A stretch of 64,000 bases of DNA. Source: Microbacterium sp. zg-B185. GTDB lineage: Bacteria; Actinomycetota; Actinomycetes; Actinomycetales; Microbacteriaceae. Position numbers and translations under genes: made by a program. Position 1 is the first letter of the stretch. Each line of letters starts with the position of its first letter. Under the pieces are notes generated by a model. The model was not told the origin of the DNA. It worked only from the letters and a program-made list of their open reading frames with translations, and searched no databases. Positions 1-8,783 of the stretch are shown here, in pieces. The DNA is taken from the NCBI RefSeq assembly GCF_030246885.1, contig NZ_CP126739.1:992001-1056000 (forward strand). The letters run 5' to 3'.

Positions 1-796
1 CTCCCGCCCACCATTCCGTGCCGCCGATGGACGAGTAGTTCTCGTCGTAGAAGAGCCACTCCCGCAGGTTCATCGCCCGCCATACGTCGACGAAGAACCA
101 GGCCAGCCAGCCGGCCGCCGCCAGGACAGCGGCCGAGGCGGCGAACACCCACCAGGGGCGGGAGCGGAGGAGGCCGAGACGGTCGATCACATCGCGCTCG
201 CGCAGCCACCACCCGAGCGTGAAGAAGAACAGCAGGCCGAGGGTCCGCGACAGCGACAGGGTGGAGTCGATGTTCGGCAGGTAACCGGCGCCGATGGAGA
301 TCACGATCGTCCACAGCAGCGGCCAGCGCAGCAGCGCGAGGTACGGCAGGACCACGCGGAAGATGCCGAGCGCGAGAAGGAACCACAGCGTCCACGACGG
401 CTGCGTGGGGTTCGGGTTCGCCTGCCCCTCGACGAGCCACTTGGTGACCGTCCAGAGGGACTCGAAGATCACATACGGCAGGAGGATGTCGGTCAGCACG
501 CGCGCCATCTGACGACGGCCCGGGGCATCAGATTTCGAGAAGTACCCGGAGATGATCGCGAACGCCGGCATGTGGAACGCGTAGACCAGGAGGTAGAGGG
601 CGAGCGCGACCTCGGAGTCGTACGTCAGCCGCTGCACGGCGTGTCCCAGGACGACCAGGGCGATGCACGCGAAGCGCGCGTTGTCCCAGAACGGGACCCG
701 CCGGCGGACCCGGGGCGCGGCTCCGCTGCCCGCCGGCGGACCGCGCACGGCGGATGCCGCGGCCGCAGCGGGCGTCGGATTCGTTGATTCGGTCAT
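1..796 (-). CDS. acyltransferase family 3 membrane protein (C-terminus cut off)
   Basis: The gene starts at ATG 796 on the minus strand and runs off the window after 265 codons. After an Ala/Pro-rich cytoplasmic N-terminus of about 35 residues come the family hallmarks: ARFACIALVVLGHAVQ, with the conserved His of the first membrane helix, and then FHMPAFAIISGYF, the typical 'P-x-F-x-x-x-SG' block. Several hydrophobic segments follow. Acyltransferase-3 proteins use cytoplasmic acyl donors to O-acylate sugars, peptidoglycan or envelope glycans at the membrane. The closest flavour is the fucose 4-O-acetylase type, but the substrate cannot be read. It is divergent from the hydrolase at 874. The family is firm; the role is inference. 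Confidence 0.75.
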   Translation of the reverse strand, partial: MTESTNPTPAAAAASAVRGPPAGSGAAPRVRRRVPFWDNARFACIALVVLGHAVQRLTYDSEVALALYLLVYAFHMPAFAIISGYFSKSDAPGRRQMARVLTDILLPYVIFESLWTVTKWLVEGQANPNPTQPSWTLWFLLALGIFRVVLPYLALLRWPLLWTIVISIGAGYLPNIDSTLSLSRTLGLLFFFTLGWWLRERDVIDRLGLLRSRPWWVFAASAAVLAAAGWLAWFFVDVWRAMNLREWLFYDENYSSIGGTEWWAG

Positions 797-873
797 CACT
801 GCGATCGCCACCCTATCCTGGGTGAACGTGCCGCTGCGGGGACGAGCGGCCAGGTCGACCCGAGGAGAACCGC

Positions 874-1854
874 ATGCCCGATGCCCCTCTGTCCGGCGAG
901 GTGCCCGCGTCAGCGCGGCCCGCGCGCGCGTCCGCCCCGGCGGCTGCCGGACGCGATAGTCTCGGCGACGCGATGACCACGATCGACGAGGCACGTGCGA
1001 AGGACCGGGTGATCCCCGATCTGGACTGGCGGGTGTTTCCGGAAGGAACGGTGCGCGACATGCTCGCGGCCCCGAGCGGACCGATCGCGCGCGTCCGCCT
1101 GGGCGACCCGGATGCGCCGCGCGTCGTCCTGGTCTCCGGCGTCGCAGGATCGAAGGAGGACTTCGTCCTGCTCTTCCCGCTGTTCGCCGCCGCGGGGTAC
1201 CGCGTCGAGTCCTACGATCTGGCCGGTCACTATGGATCCGTCGGTGCGGGGCCGGAGAACCTCGATCCGCCCCGCGAGCACTACGACTACCGGCTGTTCC
1301 TGGACGACCTGATCGCGGTCCTCGAGGACGGAGCGACCCCCGCGCACGTCCTCGGATACAGCTTCGCCGGCCTGGTCGCCGAGCTGGCGCTGGTCGAGCG
1401 GCCGGACCTGTTCGCGAGCCTGACCCTGATGTCCGCACCGCCGGCGACCGGGCAGGTCTTCCGCGGGGTCAAGCACATCGGTCCGATCTCGGACATGCCG
1501 CCGCACCGCGCAGCCGGGCTGATCCTGTGGGGCATCCGCTACAACCTGAACCGCACCCCGCCGCAGCGGATCGCGTTCGTCAGGGAGCGGATGGTCGCCA
1601 TCCGCCGCCCGGCCATCGACGACATCGTGGGGCTCATGATGGCGATGCCCGACGTGGCCGATGCCGTGGCCGCGATCGACATCCCCAAGTTCATCGCGGT
1701 CGGCGAGCAGGACCTGTGGCCGACCGCGCAGCACGCGGCGTACGCGGCCCGGATCGGAGCCGGCATGACCGTCTATCCCACCGGCCACGCACCCTGCGAG
1801 ACGGCACCTCACCAGCTGGTGCGCGACATGCTGGAGCTTTTCGGCGCCGCCTGA
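874..1854 (+). CDS. alpha/beta-fold hydrolase
   Basis: A 326-residue alpha/beta hydrolase. A credible catalytic triad is visible: Ser163 in the nucleophile elbow GYSFAG, Asp280 in VGEQDLWPT and His305 in TGHAPCE. The stretch LVSGVAGSKEDF around residue 90 occupies the oxyanion-loop position. ATG 874 is chosen because AGGAG lies six bases upstream. ATG 973 (MTTIDEAR) is a possible internal start that would remove a low-complexity Ala/Pro N-terminus. No signal peptide is visible, so it is probably cytoplasmic. The substrate (ester, lactone or peptide) is unknown. It stands alone, divergent from the acyltransferase, with a 117-bp gap before the next gene. Confidence 0.75.
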   Translation: MPDAPLSGEVPASARPARASAPAAAGRDSLGDAMTTIDEARAKDRVIPDLDWRVFPEGTVRDMLAAPSGPIARVRLGDPDAPRVVLVSGVAGSKEDFVLLFPLFAAAGYRVESYDLAGHYGSVGAGPENLDPPREHYDYRLFLDDLIAVLEDGATPAHVLGYSFAGLVAELALVERPDLFASLTLMSAPPATGQVFRGVKHIGPISDMPPHRAAGLILWGIRYNLNRTPPQRIAFVRERMVAIRRPAIDDIVGLMMAMPDVADAVAAIDIPKFIAVGEQDLWPTAQHAAYAARIGAGMTVYPTGHAPCETAPHQLVRDMLELFGAA

Positions 1855-1904
1855 GTGCTCCGCCGGTCGCCTCGCGCCGCACCGGGAATAGATTTCTTCC
1901 AGCG

Positions 1905-1939
1905 CTGTTCTATCAATTACATTCAACTGAATAGAACAG
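1905..1939 (+). promoter_or_regulatory. palindromic operator upstream of the flavin monooxygenase pair
   Basis: This is an AT-rich island in GC-rich DNA. A perfect 9-bp inverted repeat, CTGTTCTAT (1905-1913) and ATAGAACAG (1931-1939), encloses a second palindrome, ATTCA-AC-TGAAT (1921-1932). Nested dyads of this type are common operators of MarR- or TetR-type repressors. It lies 32 bp before the monooxygenase start. No regulator gene is adjacent, so the cognate protein would act in trans. Confidence 0.55.
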
Positions 1940-1971
1940 GATGCCGCGGCATCCCGAATCGGAGAGAGATC

Positions 1972-3219
1972 GTGAACGACACCAGCACCGCGTCCTCCGG
2001 GGCGCAGGCCATGCAGTTCGGCATTTTCACGGTGAGCGACATCACCCAGGACCCGACCACCGGACGCACACCCAGCGAGGGTGAGAAGATCCGCAACACG
2101 ATCGCCGTCGCCAAGCACGCGGAGGAAGTCGGGCTGGACGTGTTCGCATTGGGCGAGCACCACAATCCGCCGTTCTGGTCCTCGTCGCCCACGACGACGC
2201 TGGCCTACATCGCCGCGCAGACCGAGCGGATCATCCTGTCGACGGCCACGACGCTGATCACCACGAACGACCCGGTGAAGATCGCCGAAGACTTCGCGAT
2301 GCTCCAGCACGTCTCGGAGGGCCGCACCGACCTCATGCTCGGCCGCGGCAACACCGGCCCCGTGTACCCCTGGTTCGGACAGGACATCCGCCAGGGCCTG
2401 CCCCTGGCCATCGAGAACTACGCCCTGCTGCACAAGCTGTGGCGCGAGGACGTCGTCGATTGGGAGGGAAAGTTCCGCACCCCGCTGCAGGGATTCACCT
2501 CCACCCCGCGACCGCTGGATGATGTGCCGCCGTTCGTCTGGCACGGTTCCATCCGCACCCCCGAGATCGCCGAGCAGGCGGCCTACTACGGCGACGGGTT
2601 CTTCGCGAACAACATCTTCTGGCCCTCCGAGCACTACCAGCGCCTGATCACGCTGTACCGGCAGAGGTTCGCCCACTACGGCCACGGCACTGCCGAGCAG
2701 GCGATCGTGGGCCTGGGCGGTCAGGCGTTCATGCGCGCGAACTCGCAGGATGCCGTGCGGGAGTTCCGCCCGTACTTCGACAACGCCCCGGTCTATGGCC
2801 ACGGTCCGTCGATGGAGGACTTCACGCAGATGACTCCGCTGACGGTGGGTTCGCCCCAGCAGGTCATCGACCGCTACGCGGGCATGCGCGATCTGTTCGG
2901 CGACTACCAGCGCCAGCTGTTCCTGATGGATCACGCCGGGCTGCCGCTGAAGACCGTCCTGGAGCAGCTGGACATCCTGGGTGGGGAGGTCGTGCCGGTG
3001 CTGCGCAAGGAACTCGCCGCCCACCGCCCCGCGGATGTCCCGGACGGCCCCACGCACGCGGCACTCGTGGCCGCGAAGTACGGCGATCAGGCTCCGCGGG
3101 CGGCGCGTCCCAACCCCAACCGGGGCGACAACCTGACCGGCGGCTCACCGTACCAGGACGCCTCGCCGGTACCCGCCGGCTCGTCCTTCGGCGCCGCGGC
3201 GACCCAGAGCGGAGCCTGA
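1972..3219 (+). CDS. CE1758-family FMN-dependent luciferase-like monooxygenase
   Basis: A 415-residue flavin-dependent monooxygenase of the bacterial luciferase-like class (LLM). Family traits include MQFGIFTVSDI at the N-terminus, ALGEHHNPPFWSSSP near residue 60, TDLMLGRGNTGPVYPWFG and PFVWHGSIRTPEIAEQA. Such enzymes oxidise small molecules with reduced FMN delivered by a reductase, and the FMN reductase gene follows after one base. This two-gene arrangement is the one I know as the CE1758/CE1759 pair of Corynebacterium and relatives. Start GTG 1972 has GGAGAG five bases upstream; reading further upstream only adds untypical sequence. The C-terminal 40 residues are Pro/Gly/Ala-rich and probably disordered. 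The substrate is unknown. Confidence 0.8.
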   Translation: MNDTSTASSGAQAMQFGIFTVSDITQDPTTGRTPSEGEKIRNTIAVAKHAEEVGLDVFALGEHHNPPFWSSSPTTTLAYIAAQTERIILSTATTLITTNDPVKIAEDFAMLQHVSEGRTDLMLGRGNTGPVYPWFGQDIRQGLPLAIENYALLHKLWREDVVDWEGKFRTPLQGFTSTPRPLDDVPPFVWHGSIRTPEIAEQAAYYGDGFFANNIFWPSEHYQRLITLYRQRFAHYGHGTAEQAIVGLGGQAFMRANSQDAVREFRPYFDNAPVYGHGPSMEDFTQMTPLTVGSPQQVIDRYAGMRDLFGDYQRQLFLMDHAGLPLKTVLEQLDILGGEVVPVLRKELAAHRPADVPDGPTHAALVAAKYGDQAPRAARPNPNRGDNLTGGSPYQDASPVPAGSSFGAAATQSGA

Positions 3220-3220
3220 G

Positions 3221-3865
3221 ATGACCCAGCGCCGCATCGCCGTGGTCTCGGCGGGCTTGTCCAACCCCTCCTCCACGAGGCTGCTTGCCGACCGTCTGGC
3301 CGCAGCAACCGTCGCCCAACTCGGCGGGCGGGAGATCGATGCGCAGGTGGACGTGTTCGAGCTGCGCGACTACGCGCACGACATCACGAACAACCTGCTC
3401 ACCGGGTTCGCTCCGCCCGCGCTGGAGACCATGGTGAACACGGTCGTCTCGGCCGACGCGGTCATCGCCGTCACCCCGATCTTCTCGACCAGCTATTCCG
3501 GTCTGTTCAAGTCGTTCATCGACATCCTCGACCCGGACGCGCTGACCGGCAAGCCGGTGCTGATCGGTGCGAACGCGGGCACCCCACGGCATTCGCTCGC
3601 GATCGACTATGCGATCCGGCCGCTGTTCACATACCTGCACGCCGAACCGGTCTCCACCGGAGTGTTCGCCGCCTCCAGCGACTGGGGCGCCTCCGGCGAC
3701 CAGGTCGCGCCGCTCGGCGAGCGGATCGACCGGGGCGCCGCCGAGCTGGCCGAGGCGATCGCCCGGCGCAGCCCCGCGGGCCAGGCCGATCCGTTCGACC
3801 CGGCCAACTACCTCGGCGAGGGCCGATCGTTCGGACACCTGCTGGGCGGCCTCGCCGGCGAATGA
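3221..3865 (+). CDS. CE1759-family NAD(P)H:FMN reductase
   Basis: A 214-residue flavodoxin-like NADPH-dependent FMN reductase. The N-terminal VVSAGLSNPSSTRLLADRL is the FMN-phosphate-binding loop; VTPIFSTSYSGLFKSFID and LIGANAGTPRHSLA are further family blocks. It should supply reduced FMN to the luciferase-like monooxygenase encoded immediately upstream: that gene's TGA ends at 3219 and this ATG is at 3221, which implies translational coupling. Both genes presumably share the operator at 1905-1939. The length is normal for the family. Homologues pair with a dedicated partner, so the two probably act as one enzyme system. Confidence 0.8.
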   Translation: MTQRRIAVVSAGLSNPSSTRLLADRLAAATVAQLGGREIDAQVDVFELRDYAHDITNNLLTGFAPPALETMVNTVVSADAVIAVTPIFSTSYSGLFKSFIDILDPDALTGKPVLIGANAGTPRHSLAIDYAIRPLFTYLHAEPVSTGVFAASSDWGASGDQVAPLGERIDRGAAELAEAIARRSPAGQADPFDPANYLGEGRSFGHLLGGLAGE

Positions 3866-3974
3866 CCCGCGGCATCCGGCGGGGGAGTGACCGCTTCCCC
3901 GCCGGATGCGCGCCGGTGCCCTGGTAGCGTCGGTGCCACGGAGTCGGTTCGGCCCCCGGCGCGGGAAGAAGAGC

Positions 3975-5129
3975 ATGAGCACTCCACAGAACCTGCTGAC
4001 TCTCGGGGTCATCGGCGTATCCGGCAAGCCGGACGAGCGGCGCGTGCCGCTGCATCCCGGCCACTTCGACAAGGTCCCGGAGGAGCTGCGCCCGCACCTG
4101 CTGCTGGAGTCCGGCTACGGTCGGCGCTTCGGCGTCGAGGACGACGAACTGCGACCGCTGGTGGGCGGCATCCTGGAACGCGACGCGCTGATCGCCGCAT
4201 CCGACGTGGTCCTCCTCCCCAAGCCCCAGCACGGGGATCTGCGCGAGATGCGCGACGGACAGGTGCTGTGGGGCTGGCCGCACCTTGTGCAGGACCGGGA
4301 GATGACCCAGATCTCGCTGGACAAGCGACTGACCGTCATCGCGTTCGAAGCGATGAACCACTGGGGTGCCGACGGAAGCTTCGGCTTGCACGTCTTCCAC
4401 AAGAACAACGAGATCGCGGGCTACTGCTCCGTGCTGCACGCGCTGCAGCTGTGCGGCTCGACCGGGGACTACGGGCGCCGCCTGACCGCCGTGGTGATCG
4501 GCTTCGGAGCCACCGCGCGCGGCGCGGTCACCGCCCTGCGCGCCCACGGCGTGCACGACATCCGTGTGCTGACAAACCGGCAGGCCGCCTCCGTAGCCGC
4601 GCCGATCCACGCTGCGCAGATCATCCAGTTCGACCACGACGGTCCCTACCTCAGCGAGGTCATCACCGACGAGGGGCGGGTGCCGCTGGCGCCGTTCCTG
4701 GCCGAGAGCGACATCGTGGTCAACTGCACGCTGCAGGACCCGAACCGGCCGCTGCTGTATCTGAAGACGGACGACCTGGCGGCGTTCCGTCCGGGCAGTC
4801 TCATCGTGGACGTCTCGTGCGACGAGGGGATGGGGTTCGAGTGGGCTCGCACCACGAGCTTCGCCGACCCGATGTTCACCGTCGGGCGCAACGTCAATTA
4901 CTACGCCGTCGATCACAGCCCGTCGTATCTGTGGAACTCCGCGAGCTGGGAGATCAGCGAGGCGCTGCTCGGCTTCCTGCCGATCGTCATGGCCGGTCCC
5001 GAGGCGTGGGCGGCGAACGACACGGTGTCGCGGGCGATCGAGGTCAGCGACGGCGAGGTGCGCAACGCCGCGATTCTGGAGTTCCAGCACCGCAGCCCCG
5101 ACCGACCGTACGCGGTCGCCGCGGACTAG
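3975..5129 (+). CDS. N5-(carboxyethyl)ornithine synthase / alanine dehydrogenase-like protein
   Basis: A 384-residue protein of the alanine dehydrogenase/PNT superfamily. The N-terminal half has GVSGKPDERRVPLHP, the equivalent of the 'KE.x.E.RV.l.P' entry block. The Rossmann half contains VVIGFGATARGAVTALRAHG (nucleotide binding, about residues 174-193). Actinobacterial proteins of this length are usually annotated as N5-(carboxyethyl)ornithine synthase, which reductively couples pyruvate to ornithine. Saccharopine-dehydrogenase-like activity is an alternative. ATG 3975 is preferred over an upstream start because GGAAGAAGAG precedes it and the added N-terminus would be atypical. It is a single gene, and its transcript runs toward the large inverted repeat at 5209-5269. 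Confidence 0.6.
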   Translation: MSTPQNLLTLGVIGVSGKPDERRVPLHPGHFDKVPEELRPHLLLESGYGRRFGVEDDELRPLVGGILERDALIAASDVVLLPKPQHGDLREMRDGQVLWGWPHLVQDREMTQISLDKRLTVIAFEAMNHWGADGSFGLHVFHKNNEIAGYCSVLHALQLCGSTGDYGRRLTAVVIGFGATARGAVTALRAHGVHDIRVLTNRQAASVAAPIHAAQIIQFDHDGPYLSEVITDEGRVPLAPFLAESDIVVNCTLQDPNRPLLYLKTDDLAAFRPGSLIVDVSCDEGMGFEWARTTSFADPMFTVGRNVNYYAVDHSPSYLWNSASWEISEALLGFLPIVMAGPEAWAANDTVSRAIEVSDGEVRNAAILEFQHRSPDRPYAVAAD

Positions 5130-5208
5130 CGCCGCCGCCCCGCGCCGACCCGTCGCCGCCCGCCGTCGCGACCGAGATCCGCCGTGCGGGGTCGCCCGAA
5201 CCTCTCCC

Positions 5209-5269
5209 GTTCACTTGCCCTGTGTGTACGAGAGACAGGCGTCCCCGCGTACACACAGGGCAAGTGAAC
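5209..5269. repeat. perfect 22-bp inverted repeat between convergent genes
   Basis: The left arm at 5209-5230 (GTTCACTTGCCC then TGTGTGTACG) is the exact reverse complement of the right arm at 5248-5269; 17 bases separate them. It sits between the convergent genes ending at 5129 and 5341, where a two-way terminator would be expected, but neither side has a T-tract. It could be a terminator-like hairpin, a protein-binding site or a mobile palindromic repeat unit. Confidence 0.7.
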
Positions 5270-5340
5270 ACCGAAGGGGCGCGCGGTGGGGACAACCGGG
5301 TCCGTCCCGCCTCGCGCGGGGGACCCGGTGCGGCGGCGCC

Positions 5341-5526
5341 TCAGTCGCGCGGGTCGAGCTGACCCGCCTCGATCGCGGCCTCGCGCTTCTCGGCGTCGGC
5401 GTCGTCGACGTCATCCTCGACGGTCTCGAGAGGATCGATCGTCGGCGGCGGTGTGTCGAAGTCCGCGGCGTCATCGAGGGGGACCTCGCGCTCATCGTCC
5501 GGGTTGCGCTCCTGGAATCCGCTCAT
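5341..5526 (-). CDS. small acidic protein, function unknown
   Basis: A 61-residue, strongly acidic, hydrophilic protein with no cysteine or membrane segment. It begins MSGFQERNPDDEREVPLDD and continues with DPLETVEDDVDDADAEK. ATG 5526 has GGAG about eight bases upstream (CGGAGAATTCAG). It is the last of three small co-directional genes (5968 to 5341) with short gaps, so they are probably one transcript. I do not recognise a family. Composition suggests an intrinsically disordered protein. The acidic bias on the coding frame and the ribosome site support it being real. Confidence 0.5.
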   Translation of the reverse strand: MSGFQERNPDDEREVPLDDAADFDTPPPTIDPLETVEDDVDDADAEKREAAIEAGQLDPRD

Positions 5527-5539
5527 CTGAATTCTCCGA

Positions 5540-5770
5540 TCACTCCTGGCCGTAGGGGGGCAGGTCGTCCGCCGGGACGTCGGACAAGACGATGTCCGCC
5601 TCCGCGCTTCCCTCGGCGGCGGCCTCCTGCTCCTCTTCGACGGAACCGGCGTCGGCGGCATCGACCCCGTGATCCAGGTCGGCGGGATCGATGTCCACGT
5701 CCGCGCCGGCCAGATCCGGCAGGTTCGCCGCCTCACGGTCGATCTCGTGGAAAGTGGGGTCGAACACCAT
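5540..5770 (-). CDS. small acidic protein, function unknown
   Basis: A 76-residue acidic protein that starts MVFDPTFHEIDREAANLPDL and is rich in Asp, Glu and Ala through the C-terminal half (GSVEEEQEAAAEGSAEADIV). It has no cysteines, membrane helix or recognised domain. AGGAG lies just before ATG 5770 (GAGAGGAGCAGGCG). It sits 13 bases upstream of the 61-residue acidic gene and 12 bases downstream of the DUF5302-like gene, so the three look like an operon. The function is unknown. Confidence 0.5.
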   Translation of the reverse strand: MVFDPTFHEIDREAANLPDLAGADVDIDPADLDHGVDAADAGSVEEEQEAAAEGSAEADIVLSDVPADDLPPYGQE

Positions 5771-5782
5771 CGCCTGCTCCTC

Positions 5783-5968
5783 TCAGCCGCTCTTGCGGCG
5801 GAACTCGCGTTTGGTCTGGGCGGCGCCATGCGTACCGTGCACGGGGGACTCGCCGTCCAGGTGGGCCTCGCCGCCACGGTGCTTGGCGTTCTTCTTCTCG
5901 AGCGCCTCCTTGAACTTGCGCTTCATCTCTGCGGATGCGTCATCGGCAGGTTTGTCTTCGGTGCTCAT
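5783..5968 (-). CDS. DUF5302-like small charged protein
   Basis: A 61-residue lysine/glutamate-rich protein. The core EMKRKFKEALEKKNAKH followed by HGTHGAAQTKREFRRKSG matches what I remember of the short actinobacterial DUF5302 family (about 60 residues, C-terminal basic tail). It has no membrane segment. I chose ATG 5968; a GTG at 5974 in the same frame would add two residues. It is the first gene of the three-gene small-protein run on this strand. The function of the family is unknown. Confidence 0.6.
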   Translation of the reverse strand: MSTEDKPADDASAEMKRKFKEALEKKNAKHRGGEAHLDGESPVHGTHGAAQTKREFRRKSG

Positions 5969-6106
5969 GCCCACAGCCTAGGCACCGGTTCGGCGCCCCC
6001 GCCACCCTTCGCCGCCCGGCGCGGTGCGCTGTCCGCTCGGCGTCCGGCCGCACTGGTAGTCTGGGTGGGGTTGCCTACGGGCATCCGCTCAATTCAATAC
6101 GAGCTA

Positions 6107-6260
6107 CACGGAGCAGGCCGGCAGCAAGCTGGTCCCCTGTGGTGGGTTCCCGATTCCGATGCGCGCTCCGCCGCGCTCCATCACCCCAGGGTGAGACTCG
6201 GTGGTCTTCTACTGGTGACCAGCGCAGGTACAGCGCGACGGACTGTCGCGCGCCGATAAT
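6107..6260 (+). ncRNA. Actino-pnp RNA leader motif
   Basis: The 360-base gap before pnp holds a structured leader. CTGGTC (6129-6134) pairs with GACCAG (6217-6222) around a GC-rich multi-branched interior. A second hairpin, GCGCGAC (6233-6239) with GTCGCGC (6245-6251) and loop GGACT, follows. The position and the conserved-looking blocks GGAGCAGGCCGGCAGC, CCCCTGTGGTGGG and GTGGTCTTCTACTGG match the Actino-pnp motif known from 5' UTRs of actinobacterial polynucleotide phosphorylase genes. It probably lets PNPase or RNase III control its own mRNA. I recognised it from memory; no covariance model was run. Confidence 0.75.
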
Positions 6261-6335
6261 CTGCCTGTTCCTGCTCCTTCGACATGCTCGCGCGCCATAC
6301 GGGCGAGCGAGCTTAAACAAAGAAGGAGAGACCTC

Positions 6336-8627
6336 TTGGAAGGTCCTGAAATCACTGCCGCAGAAGCCGTTCTCGATAACGGCCGTTTCGGCACCCGCAC
6401 CATCCGTTTCGAAACCGGCCGCCTCGCCCAGCAGGCGCAGGGTGCCGTCGCCGCCTACCTCGATGAGGAGACGATGCTCCTGTCGGCCACCAGCGCCGGC
6501 AAGCATCCTCGTGAAGGCTTCGACTTCTTCCCGCTGACCGTCGACGTCGAAGAGCGCTCGTACGCCGCGGGCAAGATCCCCGGTTCGTTCTTCCGCCGCG
6601 AAGGCCGCCCCTCCACTGAGGCGATCCTGGTCTGCCGCCTCATCGACCGCCCGCTGCGCCCCTCGTTCGTCGAGGGTCTGCGCAACGAGGTGCAGATCGT
6701 CGTGACCGTCCTGTCGATCGCCCCCGGCGAGTTCTACGACGCGCTCGCGATCAACGCTGCGTCGCTCTCGACTCAGATCTCCGGTCTTCCGTTCTCCGGT
6801 CCGATCGCCGGCGTGCGCCTGGCGCTGATCCCGGGCCACGGCGAGCACGCCGACCAGTGGATCGCGTTCCCCACCGTGACTCAGCTGGAGGAGGCCGTCT
6901 TCGACCTGATCGTCGCCGGTCGCGTCATCACCGACGCCGACGGCAACGACGATGTCGCGATCATGATGGTCGAAGCCGAAGCGACCGAAGGCAGCTGGAA
7001 CCTGATCAAGGCCGGCGCCGTCAAGCCGAACGAGCAGGTCGTGGCCGAAGGCCTCGAAGCCTCGAAGCCCTTCATCAAGCAGCTCGTGGCCGCGCAGAAC
7101 GTCGTGGCCAACACCGCGGCGAAGCCGATCAAGCAGTTCCCGGTCTTCCTGCCGTACAGCCAGGAGACGTACGACTTCGTGGCCGGCCGCGCCTACGACA
7201 AGCTCGTGCCGATCTACCAGATCGCCGACAAGATCGAGCGCCAGAACGCCGACGATGCGCTGAAGGATGCCGTGAAGGCGGAGCTGCTGGCAGCCGTGGA
7301 GTCGGGCCAACTGCCTCCCGTCGCCACGCTGGAGTTCTCGGCGGCGTACAAGTCGGTCACCAAGGTGATCGTGCGCGGACGCATCCTCGCCGAGGGCGTC
7401 CGCATGGACGGCCGCGGGCTGGCGGACATCCGTCCGCTCGACGCCGAAGTGCAGGTCATCCCGCGCGTTCACGGCTCGGCCATCTTCCAGCGCGGTGAGA
7501 CCCAGATCCTGGGTGTCACGACGCTGAACATGCTGAAGATGGAGCAGCAGATCGACTCGCTGTCCCCGGTGACGCACAAGCGGTACATGCACCACTACAA
7601 CTTCCCGCCGTACTCGACCGGTGAGACCGGTCGAGTGGGCAGTCCCAAGCGTCGCGAGATCGGGCACGGCTTCCTTGCCGAGCGCGCACTCGTGCCGGTG
7701 CTGCCCAGCCGCGAGGAGTTCCCCTACGCGATCCGTCAGGTGTCCGAGGCTCTCGGCTCCAACGGCTCGACGTCGATGGGCTCGGTCTGCGCCTCCACCC
7801 TGTCGCTGCTGAACGCCGGCGTGCCCCTCCGGGCCGCGGTCGCGGGCATCGCGATGGGACTGGTCACCGACCAGCACGAGGGCCAGACGCGCTACGCGGC
7901 GCTGACCGACATCCTGGGAGCCGAGGACGCCCTCGGTGACATGGACTTCAAGGTCGCCGGCACGTCCGAGTTCGTCACCGCGATCCAGCTGGACACGAAG
8001 CTCGACGGCATCCCGTCGTCGGTGCTGACCGCCGCGCTGCAGCAGGCCCACGAGGCTCGGCTGACGATCCTCGGCGTTCTGAACGCCGCGATCGACGGTC
8101 CGGACGAGATGGCACCGACCGCGCCCCGCGTGATCAGCGTCCAGATTCCGGTCGACAAGATCGGCGAGCTCATCGGCCCCAAGGGCAAGACGATCAACGC
8201 GATCCAGGACGAGACGGGAGCCCAGATCTCGATCGAGGAGGACGGCACCGTCTACATCGGCGCCACCGACGGCCCTGCCGCCGAAGCAGCCCGCGCCCAG
8301 GTCAACGCGATCGCGAACCCCACCAACCCGGAGATCGGCGAGCAGTTCCTCGGCACCGTCGTGAAGCTCGCGACCTTCGGTGCGTTCATCTCGCTGCTGC
8401 CCGGCAAGGACGGACTGCTGCACGTCAGCGAGGTCCGCAAGCTCGCCGGTGGCAAGCGCGTGGAGAACGTCGAGGACGTCCTGAGCGTCGGCCAGAAGCT
8501 GCTGGTCAAGATCACCAAGATCGACGACCGCGGCAAGCTGTCGCTGGAGCCGGTCGTCGAAGAGTCCGCCGGCCAGGAGGGTCGCCCCGCGGCCACCCCC
8601 GGTGCGGAGGTCCCGGCGGAGGCCTGA
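6336..8627 (+). CDS. pnp: polynucleotide phosphorylase (polyribonucleotide nucleotidyltransferase)
   Basis: A 763-residue PNPase: 3'-to-5' phosphorolytic RNA degradation and polymerisation, acting as a trimer in mRNA turnover. Order of parts: first RNase PH core (about 10-230), all-helical domain, and second PH core with the metal-binding block [14 protein letters not shown] near residues 530-543. A KH domain with IGPKGK follows near residue 612, and then an S1 domain from about residue 666 ([17 protein letters not shown]). It starts at TTG 6336 with AAGGAG seven bases upstream and the actinobacterial N-terminus [15 protein letters not shown]. rpsO, a frequent upstream neighbour, is absent. 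Regulation is probably through the Actino-pnp leader. Confidence 0.97.
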   Translation: MEGPEITAAEAVLDNGRFGTRTIRFETGRLAQQAQGAVAAYLDEETMLLSATSAGKHPREGFDFFPLTVDVEERSYAAGKIPGSFFRREGRPSTEAILVCRLIDRPLRPSFVEGLRNEVQIVVTVLSIAPGEFYDALAINAASLSTQISGLPFSGPIAGVRLALIPGHGEHADQWIAFPTVTQLEEAVFDLIVAGRVITDADGNDDVAIMMVEAEATEGSWNLIKAGAVKPNEQVVAEGLEASKPFIKQLVAAQNVVANTAAKPIKQFPVFLPYSQETYDFVAGRAYDKLVPIYQIADKIERQNADDALKDAVKAELLAAVESGQLPPVATLEFSAAYKSVTKVIVRGRILAEGVRMDGRGLADIRPLDAEVQVIPRVHGSAIFQRGETQILGVTTLNMLKMEQQIDSLSPVTHKRYMHHYNFPPYSTGETGRVGSPKRREIGHGFLAERALVPVLPSREEFPYAIRQVSEALGSNGSTSMGSVCASTLSLLNAGVPLRAAVAGIAMGLVTDQHEGQTRYAALTDILGAEDALGDMDFKVAGTSEFVTAIQLDTKLDGIPSSVLTAALQQAHEARLTILGVLNAAIDGPDEMAPTAPRVISVQIPVDKIGELIGPKGKTINAIQDETGAQISIEEDGTVYIGATDGPAAEAARAQVNAIANPTNPEIGEQFLGTVVKLATFGAFISLLPGKDGLLHVSEVRKLAGGKRVENVEDVLSVGQKLLVKITKIDDRGKLSLEPVVEESAGQEGRPAATPGAEVPAEA

Positions 8628-8677
8628 GCCCGAGCCGCACCACACTCGAGCGGCCGCTGATCGCGGCTCTTCGGTCA

Positions 8678-8721
8678 CGGATGCCCGTTCCCCCCAAATC
8701 GGGGGAGCGGGCATCCGCTTT
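8678..8721 (+). terminator. rho-independent-type terminator after pnp
   Basis: A 17-bp stem, CGGATGCCCGTTCCCCC (8678-8694) with GGGGGAGCGGGCATCCG (8701-8717), contains one G-U pair, has a six-base loop and is followed by CTTTA. It lies 50 bases beyond the pnp stop. The T-tract is short, as is usual in actinobacteria. Confidence 0.75.
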
Positions 8722-8783
8722 AGACCATCTGTCCCCCGAACGGCGGACAGGACGCGGATCATACCCGCTTCGTGACCCAAGTG

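Noticed and set aside
910-3057. 715-codon open frame on the minus strand
   Set aside because: It is a shadow of the hydrolase and monooxygenase genes, which carry clear active-site motifs.
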